Shown here piece by piece: positions 1 through 9,044 of a DNA stretch of 37,620 nt (positions within the stretch are counted from its first letter, which is position 1; each line of letters begins with the position of its first letter). The stretch lies in contig JAKSNQ010000013.1 of NCBI GenBank assembly GCA_024399615.1, positions 1-37,620 of the forward strand, given 5' to 3'. This stretch comes from Paludibacteraceae bacterium. Lineage in GTDB: Bacteria > Bacteroidota > Bacteroidia > Bacteroidales > Paludibacteraceae. Both the position numbers and the translations under genes were made by a program. A model generated the notes under the pieces. The model did no database searches and was not told where the DNA came from. It was given only the letters and a program-made list of their open reading frames with translations.

Positions 1-1
1 A

Positions 2-1429
2 CAAGGTCAGCCTCAACAAGCACAACGCAGTCAAAGTTCGTCAAGCAATGTAGGTTCAGAAAACATCTTCATCAAAACATTGGTCAGCAAAACCCGCGTA
101 CACGAACAAGAAGCCATTCTGCTCAGTTACAAAGTATATTGGGCAGGTGTAGAATTGGCACAGTTTACCAATAATACCAAGTTACCTGAGTACAAAGGTT
201 TTCTAAAGCAAGATTTGGAGCAAGATGAGATTCAAACTCAATTGGAGCACTATAATGGCCGCAACTATCAAACAGCCATCATTTATCAGACCCTGCTTTA
301 TCCCCAAAAAGCAGGCGAAGTAAAGATAGACCCAGCCCAGTTTGAAGCCATTCTTCGCGTACAAAATCGTGCACAAGTAAGATCAATTTTCGATGACTTC
401 TTTGGCTCGTATTCCAACGTGGCCAAGCAGTTTACAGCCCCAGGAGTAACCATTCATGTTGAAAGTTTGCCAAGTGGCAAACCAACAGGATTCTCAGGAG
501 GCGTGGGACATTTTGAACTATCCAGCAAGATTACAGAAACAGACATCAGTACCAATAGTCCTGTAACAATCAGTATTCAAGTGAAAGGTACAGGCAACAT
601 GAAGTTGCTGAAAACTCCAGCCATAGATTGGCCAGAAGGATTTGAAGTTTATGACCCCAAAGTAAGCAATAACTTCAAGAATACAACAGCGGGCGTTAGT
701 GGCACGAAAAACATCGAGTACCTAGCCATCGCACGTGCAGCCGGTGAGTATACAATACCAGCCATCACTTTCTCGTATTTCGACACAGAAGAAAATAAAT
801 ATAAGACCTTAGCCTCCCCGGAATACACCATTCATGTGGCACGTGGAGCCAATGAAAGCGAACCAGCTGCCGTTGTAAATAATTATGTCAGCAAAGAGGA
901 AATCAAACAATTGGGTAGTGATATCCGCTACATCACAACGGGTAACTACACCGTACCTCAAAAAGGTCTCTTAGGTGATTTTGGCAATCCATGGTGGGCT
1001 ATCTTCCTTATAATCATGTTACTCGATTTGCTATTTGTATTCTTCTGTCGCAAGCAAATCCGCGAGAACGCAGACATTGATCGCGTACGTTACAAGAAGG
1101 CCAATAAGGTGGCTCAAAAACGACTGAAGACGGCTAAGAAACTGATGGCAAATGAAACCAACAAGGCCACATTCTACGAGGAAATAGAGCGCGCAGCACT
1201 CAGTTACCTGAGTGACCGCCTCAGCATCCCGACCTCATCGCTCAACAAAGAAAACATAGCCGATTTGTTACGTCAAAAGCAAGTGGATGACGAACTGATA
1301 GCAAAGGTAACCGAGCTGCTGTCAGAAGCAGAGTTCGCCCGCTATGCGCCAGCCATTGCCCCCAGCATGCAGGCCTTGTATGACAAAACAGCAACCCTGA
1401 TAGATAAACTTGAAGATACGAAAATATGA
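2..1429 (+). CDS. batD: BatD family protein (5' end outside window)
   Basis: The reading frame is open from base 2, so the N-terminus lies upstream of the window. BatD is a membrane-anchored protein of the Bacteroidota Bat (aerotolerance) operon, normally encoded with a MoxR ATPase and von Willebrand proteins BatA/BatB; its biochemical role is not settled. The visible part begins with a Gln/Ser-rich linker, continues with beta-rich Ig-like modules (for example VTISIQVKGTGNMKLLKTPA), then one hydrophobic transmembrane segment near 985-1050 (WWAIFLIIMLLDLLFVFF), and a charged cytoplasmic tail. The TGA stop overlaps the ATG of the next gene (ATGA at 1426-1429), indicating translational coupling with batE. 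Confident from the domain order and the batE neighbour. Confidence 0.85.
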   Translation, partial: QGQPQQAQRSQSSSSNVGSENIFIKTLVSKTRVHEQEAILLSYKVYWAGVELAQFTNNTKLPEYKGFLKQDLEQDEIQTQLEHYNGRNYQTAIIYQTLLYPQKAGEVKIDPAQFEAILRVQNRAQVRSIFDDFFGSYSNVAKQFTAPGVTIHVESLPSGKPTGFSGGVGHFELSSKITETDISTNSPVTISIQVKGTGNMKLLKTPAIDWPEGFEVYDPKVSNNFKNTTAGVSGTKNIEYLAIARAAGEYTIPAITFSYFDTEENKYKTLASPEYTIHVARGANESEPAAVVNNYVSKEEIKQLGSDIRYITTGNYTVPQKGLLGDFGNPWWAIFLIIMLLDLLFVFFCRKQIRENADIDRVRYKKANKVAQKRLKTAKKLMANETNKATFYEEIERAALSYLSDRLSIPTSSLNKENIADLLRQKQVDDELIAKVTELLSEAEFARYAPAIAPSMQALYDKTATLIDKLEDTKI

Positions 1430-2163
1430 AAAAAATAATTATCGCAATATTAGCGTTGTTTCCATTGGTAGCCATGGGACAAAACGATTGGGAGAACGCA
1501 AACACCGCCTATGCCAATGGTGAATATGAAAACGCTATTATCGGCTACGAGAACATCTTGCAACAGACTCCATCAGCCGAAGTGTACTACAATCTGGGGA
1601 ATGCCTATTTTCGTACAGGCGAAATAGCACGCGCCATACTCAGTTATGAACGTAGTCTAAGGTTGGCCCCCGGCAATAAAGATGCCCAAAATAACTTGGC
1701 TTTTGCCCAAACACGCATCATTGATGACATAAAAGATAATTCGCAGTTTTTTGTCAAGCAATGGGCTCAGTCTTTGCGTAACAGTCAATCAGAAAGTGCA
1801 TGGCTAACAACGGCCACAATACTCTTTTGTTTGGCATCATTGACCATCATGCTTTTCTTGTTCCTTCATAACCCACTACAACGCAGGTTGTCGTTCTATA
1901 CAGCCATCCTGTCGCTCATCCTGTGCGTAAATGCAATCTGGTGCGGCTTGTCCCTTCACCATCGCGATACAGCACGCAACGAGGCAATCATCATTCAAGG
2001 CATCGTAAATGCGAAGGCAGCACCGGACAAGTCAGGTACCGATTTGTTTGTTTTACACGAAGGAACCAAAGTCAACATTAGTGATATGGTTGGCGAATGG
2101 TGCGAAATAAAAGTAGGCAATAACGTAGGTTGGATCAAACTCAACGCCCTGGAAAGAATATAA
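1426..2163 (+). CDS. batE: BatE: TPR and SH3-domain membrane protein
   Basis: 245 aa. A signal-like hydrophobic N-terminus (residues 1-18) is followed by tetratricopeptide repeats (about 26-95, with ANTAYANGEYENAIIGYE and VYYNLGNAYFRTGEIARAIL). Two transmembrane helices follow (about 127-148 and 156-177), then a bacterial SH3-like module (about 185-244) with the ending EWCEIKVGNNVGWIKLNAL. This architecture is that of BatE, the last gene of the Bat operon in Bacteroidota. It overlaps batD by four bases. The TPR region probably mediates contacts between Bat proteins and the SH3 module probably faces the periplasm; both are inferences from the fold. No clear terminator was seen after it. Confidence 0.85.
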   Translation: MKKIIIAILALFPLVAMGQNDWENANTAYANGEYENAIIGYENILQQTPSAEVYYNLGNAYFRTGEIARAILSYERSLRLAPGNKDAQNNLAFAQTRIIDDIKDNSQFFVKQWAQSLRNSQSESAWLTTATILFCLASLTIMLFLFLHNPLQRRLSFYTAILSLILCVNAIWCGLSLHHRDTARNEAIIIQGIVNAKAAPDKSGTDLFVLHEGTKVNISDMVGEWCEIKVGNNVGWIKLNALERI

Positions 2164-2175
2164 TTCACTTGTCAA

Positions 2176-2201
2176 AATAATCCTTCTTTTAATAATCCTT
2201 C
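2176..2201 (+). repeat. Two 11-bp direct repeats (AATAATCCTTC) before the aminotransferase
   Basis: AATAATCCTTC occurs at 2176-2186 and again at 2191-2201, 15 bases apart, between the batE stop and the next start codon. The core AATAATCC recurs three times just after the following gene (3428, 3463, 3498). The gap 2164-2235 shows no TAnnTTTG promoter box, so the aminotransferase may be read from upstream. The role of the repeat is unknown. Confidence 0.5.
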
Positions 2202-2235
2202 CCACACATCACTCATCCCATAAACAAACCATCCA

Positions 2236-3432
2236 ATGGAAATATCAGAACGAGCATCGAACATGCCCCAATCTCCTATTCGTAAATTGGCCAAATATGC
2301 AGACGCGGCCAAGCGAAATGGCATCAAAGTATATCACCTCAACATCGGTCAACCCGATATTGCCACACCAGCCTGTGCGCTGGAGGCAGTTCGAACCGCG
2401 AACAAGAGCATACTCGAATATTCACCCTCGCAGGGTTTGAGAAGTCTTCGCAGTAAGATGGTAGGTTATTATGCAGAGTATGGCATCGACCTATCCCCCG
2501 ATGAAATTATCGTAACAGCAGGCGGTTCTGAGGCCATTCAGTTCGCCTACATGACCTGCCTTAACCCAGGTGACGAGATAATCGTAACGGATCCTTCATA
2601 TGCCAATTACATGGCTTTTGCCATATCTTGTGGCGCAGTAGTGAAGTCCGTTAAGACCAATATTGAAGATGGCTTTCGTTTACCTCCTATGGAAGCATTT
2701 GAGGAGCAGATTACGAACAAGACAAAAGCCATCCTGATATGTAATCCCAATAACCCAACGGGCTACCTGTACACCAAGCAGGAAATGAATCGACTGCGTG
2801 ATATTGTCAAGAAACACAACCTGTATTTGATATCGGATGAGGTTTATCGCGAATTTATCTATACCAAGCGTCCCTATATCTCAGCATGCCATCTGGAGGG
2901 TATAGAGGAAAATGTCATCCTGGTAGATTCTGTTTCCAAACGCTACTCAGAATGCGGCATACGTATCGGTGCCTTGATTACGAAAAACAAGGAAGTAAGA
3001 CAAGCAGTAATGAAGTTCTGTCAGGCTCGTTTATCTCCTCCATTGTTAGGACAAATAGTGGCAGAAGCATCTATTTCCACCCCAGAGGAGTATATGGAAG
3101 AAACCTATGATGAGTACCTGAGCAGACGAAATTTCCTAATAGACGGCCTGAATCAGATTCCCGGAGTATATACTCCATCACCTATGGGAGCATTCTATAG
3201 CATGGTACGTCTGCCAGTAAATGACACAGACAAATTCTGTCAATGGTGCTTAACTGATTTTCAATATGAAGGTCAGACGGTGATGATGGCCCCCGGTTCA
3301 GGTTTCTACACCAATCCAGAAGAAGGCAAACATCAGGTTCGAGTGGCCTATTGTCTAAACAAAGAAGACCTAGCACAAGCATTAATTGTACTGAGAAAAG
3401 CTCTGGAAGAATATCAAAAGATAGAGCAATAA
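2236..3432 (+). CDS. Class I/II PLP-dependent aminotransferase
   Basis: 398 aa, the usual length for a fold-type I aminotransferase of the aspartate aminotransferase group. Visible hallmarks are the NPNNPTG motif (170-176), the pyridoxal-contacting Asp in SDEVYRE (D201), the Schiff-base lysine in SVSKRYSECGIRIG (K235) and a C-terminal QVRVAY whose Arg should bind the substrate carboxylate. The protein most likely transfers an amino group from an L-amino acid to 2-oxoglutarate in the cytoplasm. The exact substrate (aspartate, aromatic or branched amino acid) cannot be read from the sequence, so no symbol is given. The stop codon lies inside the first unit of a 35-bp tandem repeat, and a strong terminator follows. 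Confidence 0.88.
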   Translation: MEISERASNMPQSPIRKLAKYADAAKRNGIKVYHLNIGQPDIATPACALEAVRTANKSILEYSPSQGLRSLRSKMVGYYAEYGIDLSPDEIIVTAGGSEAIQFAYMTCLNPGDEIIVTDPSYANYMAFAISCGAVVKSVKTNIEDGFRLPPMEAFEEQITNKTKAILICNPNNPTGYLYTKQEMNRLRDIVKKHNLYLISDEVYREFIYTKRPYISACHLEGIEENVILVDSVSKRYSECGIRIGALITKNKEVRQAVMKFCQARLSPPLLGQIVAEASISTPEEYMEETYDEYLSRRNFLIDGLNQIPGVYTPSPMGAFYSMVRLPVNDTDKFCQWCLTDFQYEGQTVMMAPGSGFYTNPEEGKHQVRVAYCLNKEDLAQALIVLRKALEEYQKIEQ

Positions 3433-3527
3433 TCCAGAAAGGCATATATGACCGAATAGAACAATAATCCAGAAAGGCATATATGACCAAATAGGGCAAT
3501 AATCCGTATAAGGTATACATGACCATC
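3421..3527 (+). repeat. Three tandem copies of a ~35-bp unit spanning the stop codon
   Basis: Three head-to-tail units start at 3421, 3456 and 3491. Each begins ATAG, followed after two bases by CAATAATCC. Units 1 and 2 are 35 bp and differ at only a few bases (GAAAGGCATATATGACC is shared); unit 3 is 37 bp and more diverged (GTATAAGGTATACATGACC). A further ATAG at 3528 merges into the terminator hairpin. Unit 1 contains the last codons and the TAA stop (3430-3432) of the aminotransferase gene. There are no spacers, so this is not a CRISPR array. Confidence 0.85.
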
Positions 3528-3571
3528 ATAGCGAACAAAGCATCAGCAATGAAGTTTTGTTCGCTATTTTT
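3528..3571 (+). terminator. Rho-independent terminator after the aminotransferase
   Basis: A perfect 12-bp stem is formed by ATAGCGAACAAA (3528-3539) and TTTGTTCGCTAT (3556-3567), with a 16-base loop and T residues directly after the stem (3567-3571). It separates the aminotransferase from the TonB-dependent receptor promoter. Confidence 0.8.
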
Positions 3572-3600
3572 ATGGACAAAAGCATAAAAAATGCAATATA

Positions 3601-3632
3601 TTTGCATATATCAGAAAAAAGTAGTACCTTTG
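3601..3632 (+). promoter_or_regulatory. Bacteroidota-type promoter of the TonB-dependent receptor
   Basis: A -33 element TTTG (3601-3604) and a -7 element TACCTTTG (3625-3632) are separated by 20 bases, matching the primary sigma factor consensus TTTG / TAnnTTTG of Bacteroides. The start codon lies 26 bases downstream, giving a short leader. Confidence 0.8.
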
Positions 3633-3658
3633 CAAAAAATTGTGCACATTACAAAGTA

Positions 3659-6283
3659 ATGAAACTTTGGAGATACATATCAGTACTCGTAGGAATGCTG
3701 CTGTTTTTCGGGTCAATAACGGCTCGTCAGGTTCGCGTGTATGGGTACGTTGTGGATGCAGACAACGTGGGTATCGAGTTTGCCAATGTGTACATCACAG
3801 GTACGAATATAGGCACAACGACCAATAGAAATGGTTATTACGACTTGAAATATCAGCAAACAGACACCATGACGCTGGCCTTTTCGATGATGGGCTTTGT
3901 AACAACCGAACAGCGTCTATGGTCCGACCGCGACGTAGTGAACATCAACGTAATGCTGGCAACAGATGCCGAAATGCTGGAAGAAGTGCAAGTACGCGGG
4001 CTAAAGAAACAGGAGAACAGTTTTGACCGTGTAGAAGCCATGACCACCCGTGTGATGCCAGATGCGACCGGTGGCGGCATAGAAAGCCTAATGATTACTT
4101 TTGCCGGTGTCAGACAAAACAACGAGTTGTCCAGCCAATATAACGTACGAGGAGGATCGTATGAGGAGAACTCCGTGTATGTGAATGGTATCGAAGTTCA
4201 TCGTCCCCTACTCCTTCGTGCCGGTCAGCAGGAAGGTTTGAGTTTTGTCAATCCAGAGATGAGCGAGACAGTCCAATTCTCAGCCGGCGGATTCGATGCA
4301 GAATATGGCGATAAATTGTCATCGGTTTTGGATATAACTTATAAGAAACCCCGCCAGACCGAGGCTTCATTATCCTTGTCACTATTAGGTGCCAATGCTT
4401 ATGTTGGTTTCGGAAATCAACGCCACACCGAACTGCATGCTTTACGCTATAAAACCAGCAAATATATGTTGGGAGCCTTGCCCACAGCAGGCAATTACCA
4501 ACCAAATTTTGTGGACTACCAGACCTACATGACCTGGAAAATAGGCAACAAAACCACAAAATCAAGACCGCGTCAAGACCGCGTCAAGACCGCGTCAAGA
4601 CCGCGTCAAGACTCGATAGCAATTTTGGCACCAATTAACGACGGTATTGACAAGCATATCATTGAGGCACCTCAGCAAGCCTCGAACGAAGGTTGGGAAA
4701 TAAGTTTAATGGGTAATTTCTCGCAGAATACGTATCGATTTATTCCCGATTCGATATCCACCTCATATGGTACGATGCAGCAAAGTGAGAAGTTGACAAT
4801 CCATTTTGACGGACAGGAGAAAGATGTCTTTCGAACCGCTTTTGCAGCATTTGGGGCCAAGGGGAAAGTGAGTAAAGAAGTGGAAATCGGTTTTTCTTTG
4901 TCGGGATTTTACACCAATGAAGCAGAGAACTACGACATCAATGGCCAGTACAAATTGATGGACAACCCCGTAGGAGATGGTATCTCAAACGAGGAGGAAG
5001 CTCCCAAAACCGAAAACGAAGGCTATGGTCACGAAGACAACAGCAATGTACAAGGTTCGGTAGATGATAAGTTGCTGGGCAAAGGCGCCTATCATGAGCA
5101 TGCCCGAAATCGATTGGAATCAGGAGTCGTCACATTGGCTCACACAGGCGAATGGAAACATGACAAAAACCTGCTGAAATGGGGCGTATCTCTGCAAGGT
5201 GAATGGACAAAAGATATCATCAGCGAGTGGAAATGGCGTGATTCGATGGGTTACTCATTGCCCAATCATGAGCAGAGCTTAGAATTGGAGTACTCGATGA
5301 AAGGTGCGTCGGATCTGATGAGTATTCGTGCCCAAGGTTACATACAAGATACGTACAAGTGGAACACCGATGCCGGCAACGTAATGCTCACGGCAGGTGC
5401 GCGCATTAATTGGTGGAGTTTCAATAAGGAGACACTGGTATCCCCACGCATCAGCGTAGTGTATTTACCAGGTTGGAAACGCGATTTGACCATCCGTTTG
5501 GCCACGGGTATGTACTACCAATCACCCTTCTACAAAGAGCTGAAAGATACCATCACAGGAGACGATGGCGTAACCCGATTTACGCTAAACAAAGACTTGA
5601 AAGCACAACGTTCAATGCAAGTTGTATTGGGAAGTGACTATTATTTCCGCGCTTGGGGCAGACCGTTTAAATTCACAGCGGAAGCCTATTACAAGTATAT
5701 CGACCGAATGGAAAGTTACACCGTTGAGAATGTAAAAATACGATATTCGGGCAAAAATGATGCGAAAGGATACACAACAGGTCTTGATCTGAAACTATTT
5801 GGAGAACTGGTACCAGGTGCAGACTCATGGATAAGTCTGAGCGTAATGCGTTCCCGCATGCAACTGATTGATCGGCCGGAATTGGGATGGTTGTTGGGCT
5901 CCAACGAACAGAGATATGCCATCTCGATGCTCTTCCAAGACTACTTTCCACGCCTGCCAGAACTGAAATTCCATATCAAGTTTATCTACTCGGATGGACT
6001 TCCTTATTCGGTGCCCAACCACATCGAGACGCAAGGCAGGATGAACAACTACAAACGATTTGATATAGGTGCCAGTTATGAGTTTAAGTATGGGCGAACC
6101 AAATGGATGACGAACCCTCACGTTCAGGCCTTTCGCATTCAAGGAGAAGTCTTTAACCTCATGGACTTCAAGAACGTCAATTCGTATTTCTGGGCACAAG
6201 ACTACTATGGTTACCTACATCAATCGCCCAATTACCTGACGGGACGAATGTTTAACGTCAAGTTAATGTTGGATTTGAAATGA
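3659..6283 (+). CDS. TonB-dependent outer-membrane receptor with carboxypeptidase-like N-terminal domain
   Basis: 874 aa from the ATG at 3659, chosen because it lies just after the promoter and starts a clean signal peptide ([20 protein letters not shown]). The protein then has a carboxypeptidase-regulatory-like beta-sandwich (about 24-110, with [20 protein letters not shown]), a TonB plug (about 120-230, [19 protein letters not shown]) and a long beta-barrel ending in an aromatic/Leu residue pattern. It should import a ligand across the outer membrane using TonB energy. The ligand is unknown. No SusD-type partner lies beside it, so it is not a typical SusCD pair. Residues about 302-318 are encoded by an 11-bp tandem repeat inside a stretch that looks inserted between two barrel strands (see repeat entry). 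It ends four bases before the outermost possible mutS start codon. Confidence 0.88.
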   Translation: MKLWRYISVLVGMLLFFGSITARQVRVYGYVVDADNVGIEFANVYITGTNIGTTTNRNGYYDLKYQQTDTMTLAFSMMGFVTTEQRLWSDRDVVNINVMLATDAEMLEEVQVRGLKKQENSFDRVEAMTTRVMPDATGGGIESLMITFAGVRQNNELSSQYNVRGGSYEENSVYVNGIEVHRPLLLRAGQQEGLSFVNPEMSETVQFSAGGFDAEYGDKLSSVLDITYKKPRQTEASLSLSLLGANAYVGFGNQRHTELHALRYKTSKYMLGALPTAGNYQPNFVDYQTYMTWKIGNKTTKSRPRQDRVKTASRPRQDSIAILAPINDGIDKHIIEAPQQASNEGWEISLMGNFSQNTYRFIPDSISTSYGTMQQSEKLTIHFDGQEKDVFRTAFAAFGAKGKVSKEVEIGFSLSGFYTNEAENYDINGQYKLMDNPVGDGISNEEEAPKTENEGYGHEDNSNVQGSVDDKLLGKGAYHEHARNRLESGVVTLAHTGEWKHDKNLLKWGVSLQGEWTKDIISEWKWRDSMGYSLPNHEQSLELEYSMKGASDLMSIRAQGYIQDTYKWNTDAGNVMLTAGARINWWSFNKETLVSPRISVVYLPGWKRDLTIRLATGMYYQSPFYKELKDTITGDDGVTRFTLNKDLKAQRSMQVVLGSDYYFRAWGRPFKFTAEAYYKYIDRMESYTVENVKIRYSGKNDAKGYTTGLDLKLFGELVPGADSWISLSVMRSRMQLIDRPELGWLLGSNEQRYAISMLFQDYFPRLPELKFHIKFIYSDGLPYSVPNHIETQGRMNNYKRFDIGASYEFKYGRTKWMTNPHVQAFRIQGEVFNLMDFKNVNSYFWAQDYYGYLHQSPNYLTGRMFNVKLMLDLK
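4562..4612 (+). repeat. 11-bp tandem repeat inside the TonB-dependent receptor gene
   Basis: Four perfect copies of GACCGCGTCAA lie at 4566-4576, 4577-4587, 4588-4598 and 4599-4609, with a partial unit on each side (TCAA at 4562, GAC at 4610). Eleven is not a multiple of three, so three units encode an 11-residue peptide period ([11 protein letters not shown], then SRPRQD again). Gain or loss of one unit would shift the reading frame of the receptor. Confidence 0.93.
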
Positions 6284-6338
6284 ACACATGCCATCTCGTC
6301 CTCACCCGACGGAAATGGCAGAACGAAAAACGATAATT

Positions 6339-9044
6339 ATGGCAAACGAGACTCCGATGATGAAGCAATTCAACGACATCAAGGCCCAATACCCTGATGC
6401 GATGTTGCTATTCCGCTGTGGTGACTTTTACGAAACATATTGCGAAGATGCCGTTAGGGCATCGAAAGTGCTGGGTATCACCTTGACCCATCGATCATCA
6501 ACAGCCGGCACCTCATCTTCCGCAATCGAGATGGCCGGCTTCCCTTTTCATGCGTTGGATACGTATTTACCCAAACTGGTAAGAGCCGGTATGCGCGTAG
6601 CCATCTGCGACCAATTGGAGGACCCCAAACTGACAAAAAAACTGGTGAAACGAGGGGTTACAGAATTGGTAACACCAGGTGTATCCTACTCGGACACAAC
6701 ATTATCCGGTCGAGAAAACAATTTCGTTGCATGTGTTCACTTTAACAAATCCGCAAAACGAGACGAGGACGCTGTAGGCTTGAGTTTTCTGGACATCTCC
6801 ACAGGCGAGTTTCTTGTCGCACAAGGTTCGGAGACATATGCAGAAAAACTTCTTACCAACTTTATGCCCAAAGAAGTGTTGTTTCTAAGACAGAACCGAG
6901 CCTATTTTGAGAGCCTATTTGGCAGTCGTTATTTTACATTTGAATTGGAGGATTGGATGCTGACAGAGCAGGCCGCCCAAGATCGTCTATGCAAACAGTT
7001 TGGCACAACAGGCCTAAAAGGTTTTGGCGTAGATCGTCAACCCTTAGGTGTGGTAGCAGCCGGTGGTATCCTTCATTATCTGGACATGACTCAACACCTG
7101 CAAACCGGTCATATCACAGCCTTGTCGCGCATCGAAGAAGACAAATACATGTGGCTTGACAAATTCTCTTTGAGAAATTTGGAGCTTTTCCCAGATATGG
7201 TTCATCCAGAAGCCATGTCATTACTTCAGGTAATAGATCGCACATCGTCCCCTATGGGTGCCCGATTATTAAAACGCTGGCTATCATTACCATTAAAGAG
7301 TGTTCGCCCTATCAAACAACGTCAGGAAGTAGTTGAATTCTTCTTCCGTCATCCCGAGGAGCGCGAACGAATACGCGAATGCATCGGTCAAATAGCCGAT
7401 TTGGAGCGCATTATTTCCAAAGTATCAACAGGCCGTATTTCGCCACGCGAGATGCTGCAACTCAGCATCTCATTGGAAGCATTGGAACCTATCAAAGAGA
7501 TAGCGACCCAATCGGAAGGTGAATATATGCGGAGACTAGGTGGACAATTGAAATTATGCAAGGAATTACGTCACCGCATCCGTCGAACAATGTCCATCAA
7601 TCCGCCATCTGTACAAGGCAGACCAGAAATGATTGGTCAAGGAGTAGATGCAGAATTAGACGAACTGCGTGCCATCAAGTCGGAAGGGAAAGACTTCCTG
7701 ATGAAAATACAACAACGTGAAGTAGAAAATACCGGTATCACCTCGCTAAAAATCGGCTTCAATAATGTGTTTGGCTACTATTTGGAAGTACGTAACACTT
7801 TCAAAGAACAAGTACCACAGACGTGGATACGCAAACAGACATTGGTCAACGCAGAACGCTATATCACCGAAGAATTGAAGTCTTACGAAGAGAAAATATT
7901 AGGAGCCGAAGACAAGATTCAGATGATAGAAAACCGGATTTTTACCGAGTTAATTTTGGCAACGGTGGAATTTGTACCCACTATTCAACTGGATGCAACC
8001 ATCGTTGCACAACTGGACTGCCTATTGTCATTTGCAGACACAGCACAACAAAACAACTACATTTGTCCAGACGTCAATGACAGCCTAATCATCGACATCA
8101 AAGGTGGTCGTCACCCTGTAATCGAGCAAAACCTGCCTATGGGTGAGCGATATATACCCAACGACATCTATTTGAGCAACGACTTAAAAGCGTCTCAACC
8201 AGACCCAGAAAATCCGGATAACCAAGAAAAAGGGCCATCAGATCCACAACAAATTATTGTCATAACCGGTCCTAACATGGCAGGTAAGTCTGCCCTACTC
8301 CGCCAAACGGCCCTTATAGTTCTGTTGGCACAAATAGGCAGTTACGTACCAGCAGACGCAGCAAAAATTGGAATCATAGACAAGATCTTCACCCGTGTAG
8401 GAGCCAGTGATAACATCTCGATGGGCGAATCGACATTTATGGTCGAGATGAATGAGGCTTCGGCCATACTGAACAATCTCAGCCAACGCTCCTTGGTACT
8501 GTTTGATGAGTTAGGCCGAGGTACCAGTACATTCGATGGCATCTCAATAGCATGGTCAATCGTGGAGTATATACACGAAAACAGATTCCATGCCAAAACG
8601 CTGTTCGCAACCCACTACCACGAGCTGAACGACATGGCGTCTCTCTTCGCGCGCATACGTAATTATAATGTGTCTGTACGCGAAGTGAACAAGAAAGTGA
8701 TTTTCTTGCGTAAGTTGGTTCCCGGAGGAAGCGCTCACTCGTTTGGTATCCATGTTGCCAAATTGGCAGGCATGCCACAAGCTATCATAGATCGCGCTGA
8801 GGTCATACTGCATCAATTGGAAGCACAATCCCTGACAGGTGATATCGGTCGCGCCGATAGTCCACAAGCCAAAGCGGCAAAAATACAGATGAAAACCGGA
8901 GGACAGTTATCATTCTTCCAGCTGGACGATCCCGTACTGAGTGAGGTGCGAGACCGATTACTGAAATTGGACATCAACAATTTGACCCCTTTGGAAGCAT
9001 TAACCACTCTCAATGAATTGAAAAAAATAACCACCGGGAAATGA
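6339..9044 (+). CDS. mutS: DNA mismatch repair protein MutS
   Basis: MutS binds mismatched or looped DNA in the cytoplasm and starts strand-directed repair. The mismatch-reading Phe-x-Glu motif is in [11 protein letters not shown] near the N-terminus. The ATPase part has Walker A GPNMAGKS (about 644-651) and Walker B/signature [15 protein letters not shown], followed by the ATHYHEL motif. About 20 residues rich in Pro, Asp and Asn sit just before the Walker A strand, where relatives I remember are shorter. Three in-frame ATGs are possible: 6288, 6315 and 6339. I chose 6339 because [11 protein letters not shown] resembles the family N-terminus, but the earlier ones cannot be excluded. The stop overlaps the next ATG (9041-9044). 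Confidence 0.95.
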   Translation: MANETPMMKQFNDIKAQYPDAMLLFRCGDFYETYCEDAVRASKVLGITLTHRSSTAGTSSSAIEMAGFPFHALDTYLPKLVRAGMRVAICDQLEDPKLTKKLVKRGVTELVTPGVSYSDTTLSGRENNFVACVHFNKSAKRDEDAVGLSFLDISTGEFLVAQGSETYAEKLLTNFMPKEVLFLRQNRAYFESLFGSRYFTFELEDWMLTEQAAQDRLCKQFGTTGLKGFGVDRQPLGVVAAGGILHYLDMTQHLQTGHITALSRIEEDKYMWLDKFSLRNLELFPDMVHPEAMSLLQVIDRTSSPMGARLLKRWLSLPLKSVRPIKQRQEVVEFFFRHPEERERIRECIGQIADLERIISKVSTGRISPREMLQLSISLEALEPIKEIATQSEGEYMRRLGGQLKLCKELRHRIRRTMSINPPSVQGRPEMIGQGVDAELDELRAIKSEGKDFLMKIQQREVENTGITSLKIGFNNVFGYYLEVRNTFKEQVPQTWIRKQTLVNAERYITEELKSYEEKILGAEDKIQMIENRIFTELILATVEFVPTIQLDATIVAQLDCLLSFADTAQQNNYICPDVNDSLIIDIKGGRHPVIEQNLPMGERYIPNDIYLSNDLKASQPDPENPDNQEKGPSDPQQIIVITGPNMAGKSALLRQTALIVLLAQIGSYVPADAAKIGIIDKIFTRVGASDNISMGESTFMVEMNEASAILNNLSQRSLVLFDELGRGTSTFDGISIAWSIVEYIHENRFHAKTLFATHYHELNDMASLFARIRNYNVSVREVNKKVIFLRKLVPGGSAHSFGIHVAKLAGMPQAIIDRAEVILHQLEAQSLTGDIGRADSPQAKAAKIQMKTGGQLSFFQLDDPVLSEVRDRLLKLDINNLTPLEALTTLNELKKITTGK

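Noticed and set aside
3421-3527. Three ~35-bp repeats considered as a small CRISPR array
   Set aside because: The units are directly adjacent with no spacers, diverge in the third copy, and no cas gene is present.
3659-6283. TonB-dependent receptor considered as part of a SusC/SusD polysaccharide utilisation locus
   Set aside because: No SusD-like lipoprotein, glycan-binding protein or hybrid regulator is next to it; the neighbours are an aminotransferase and mutS.
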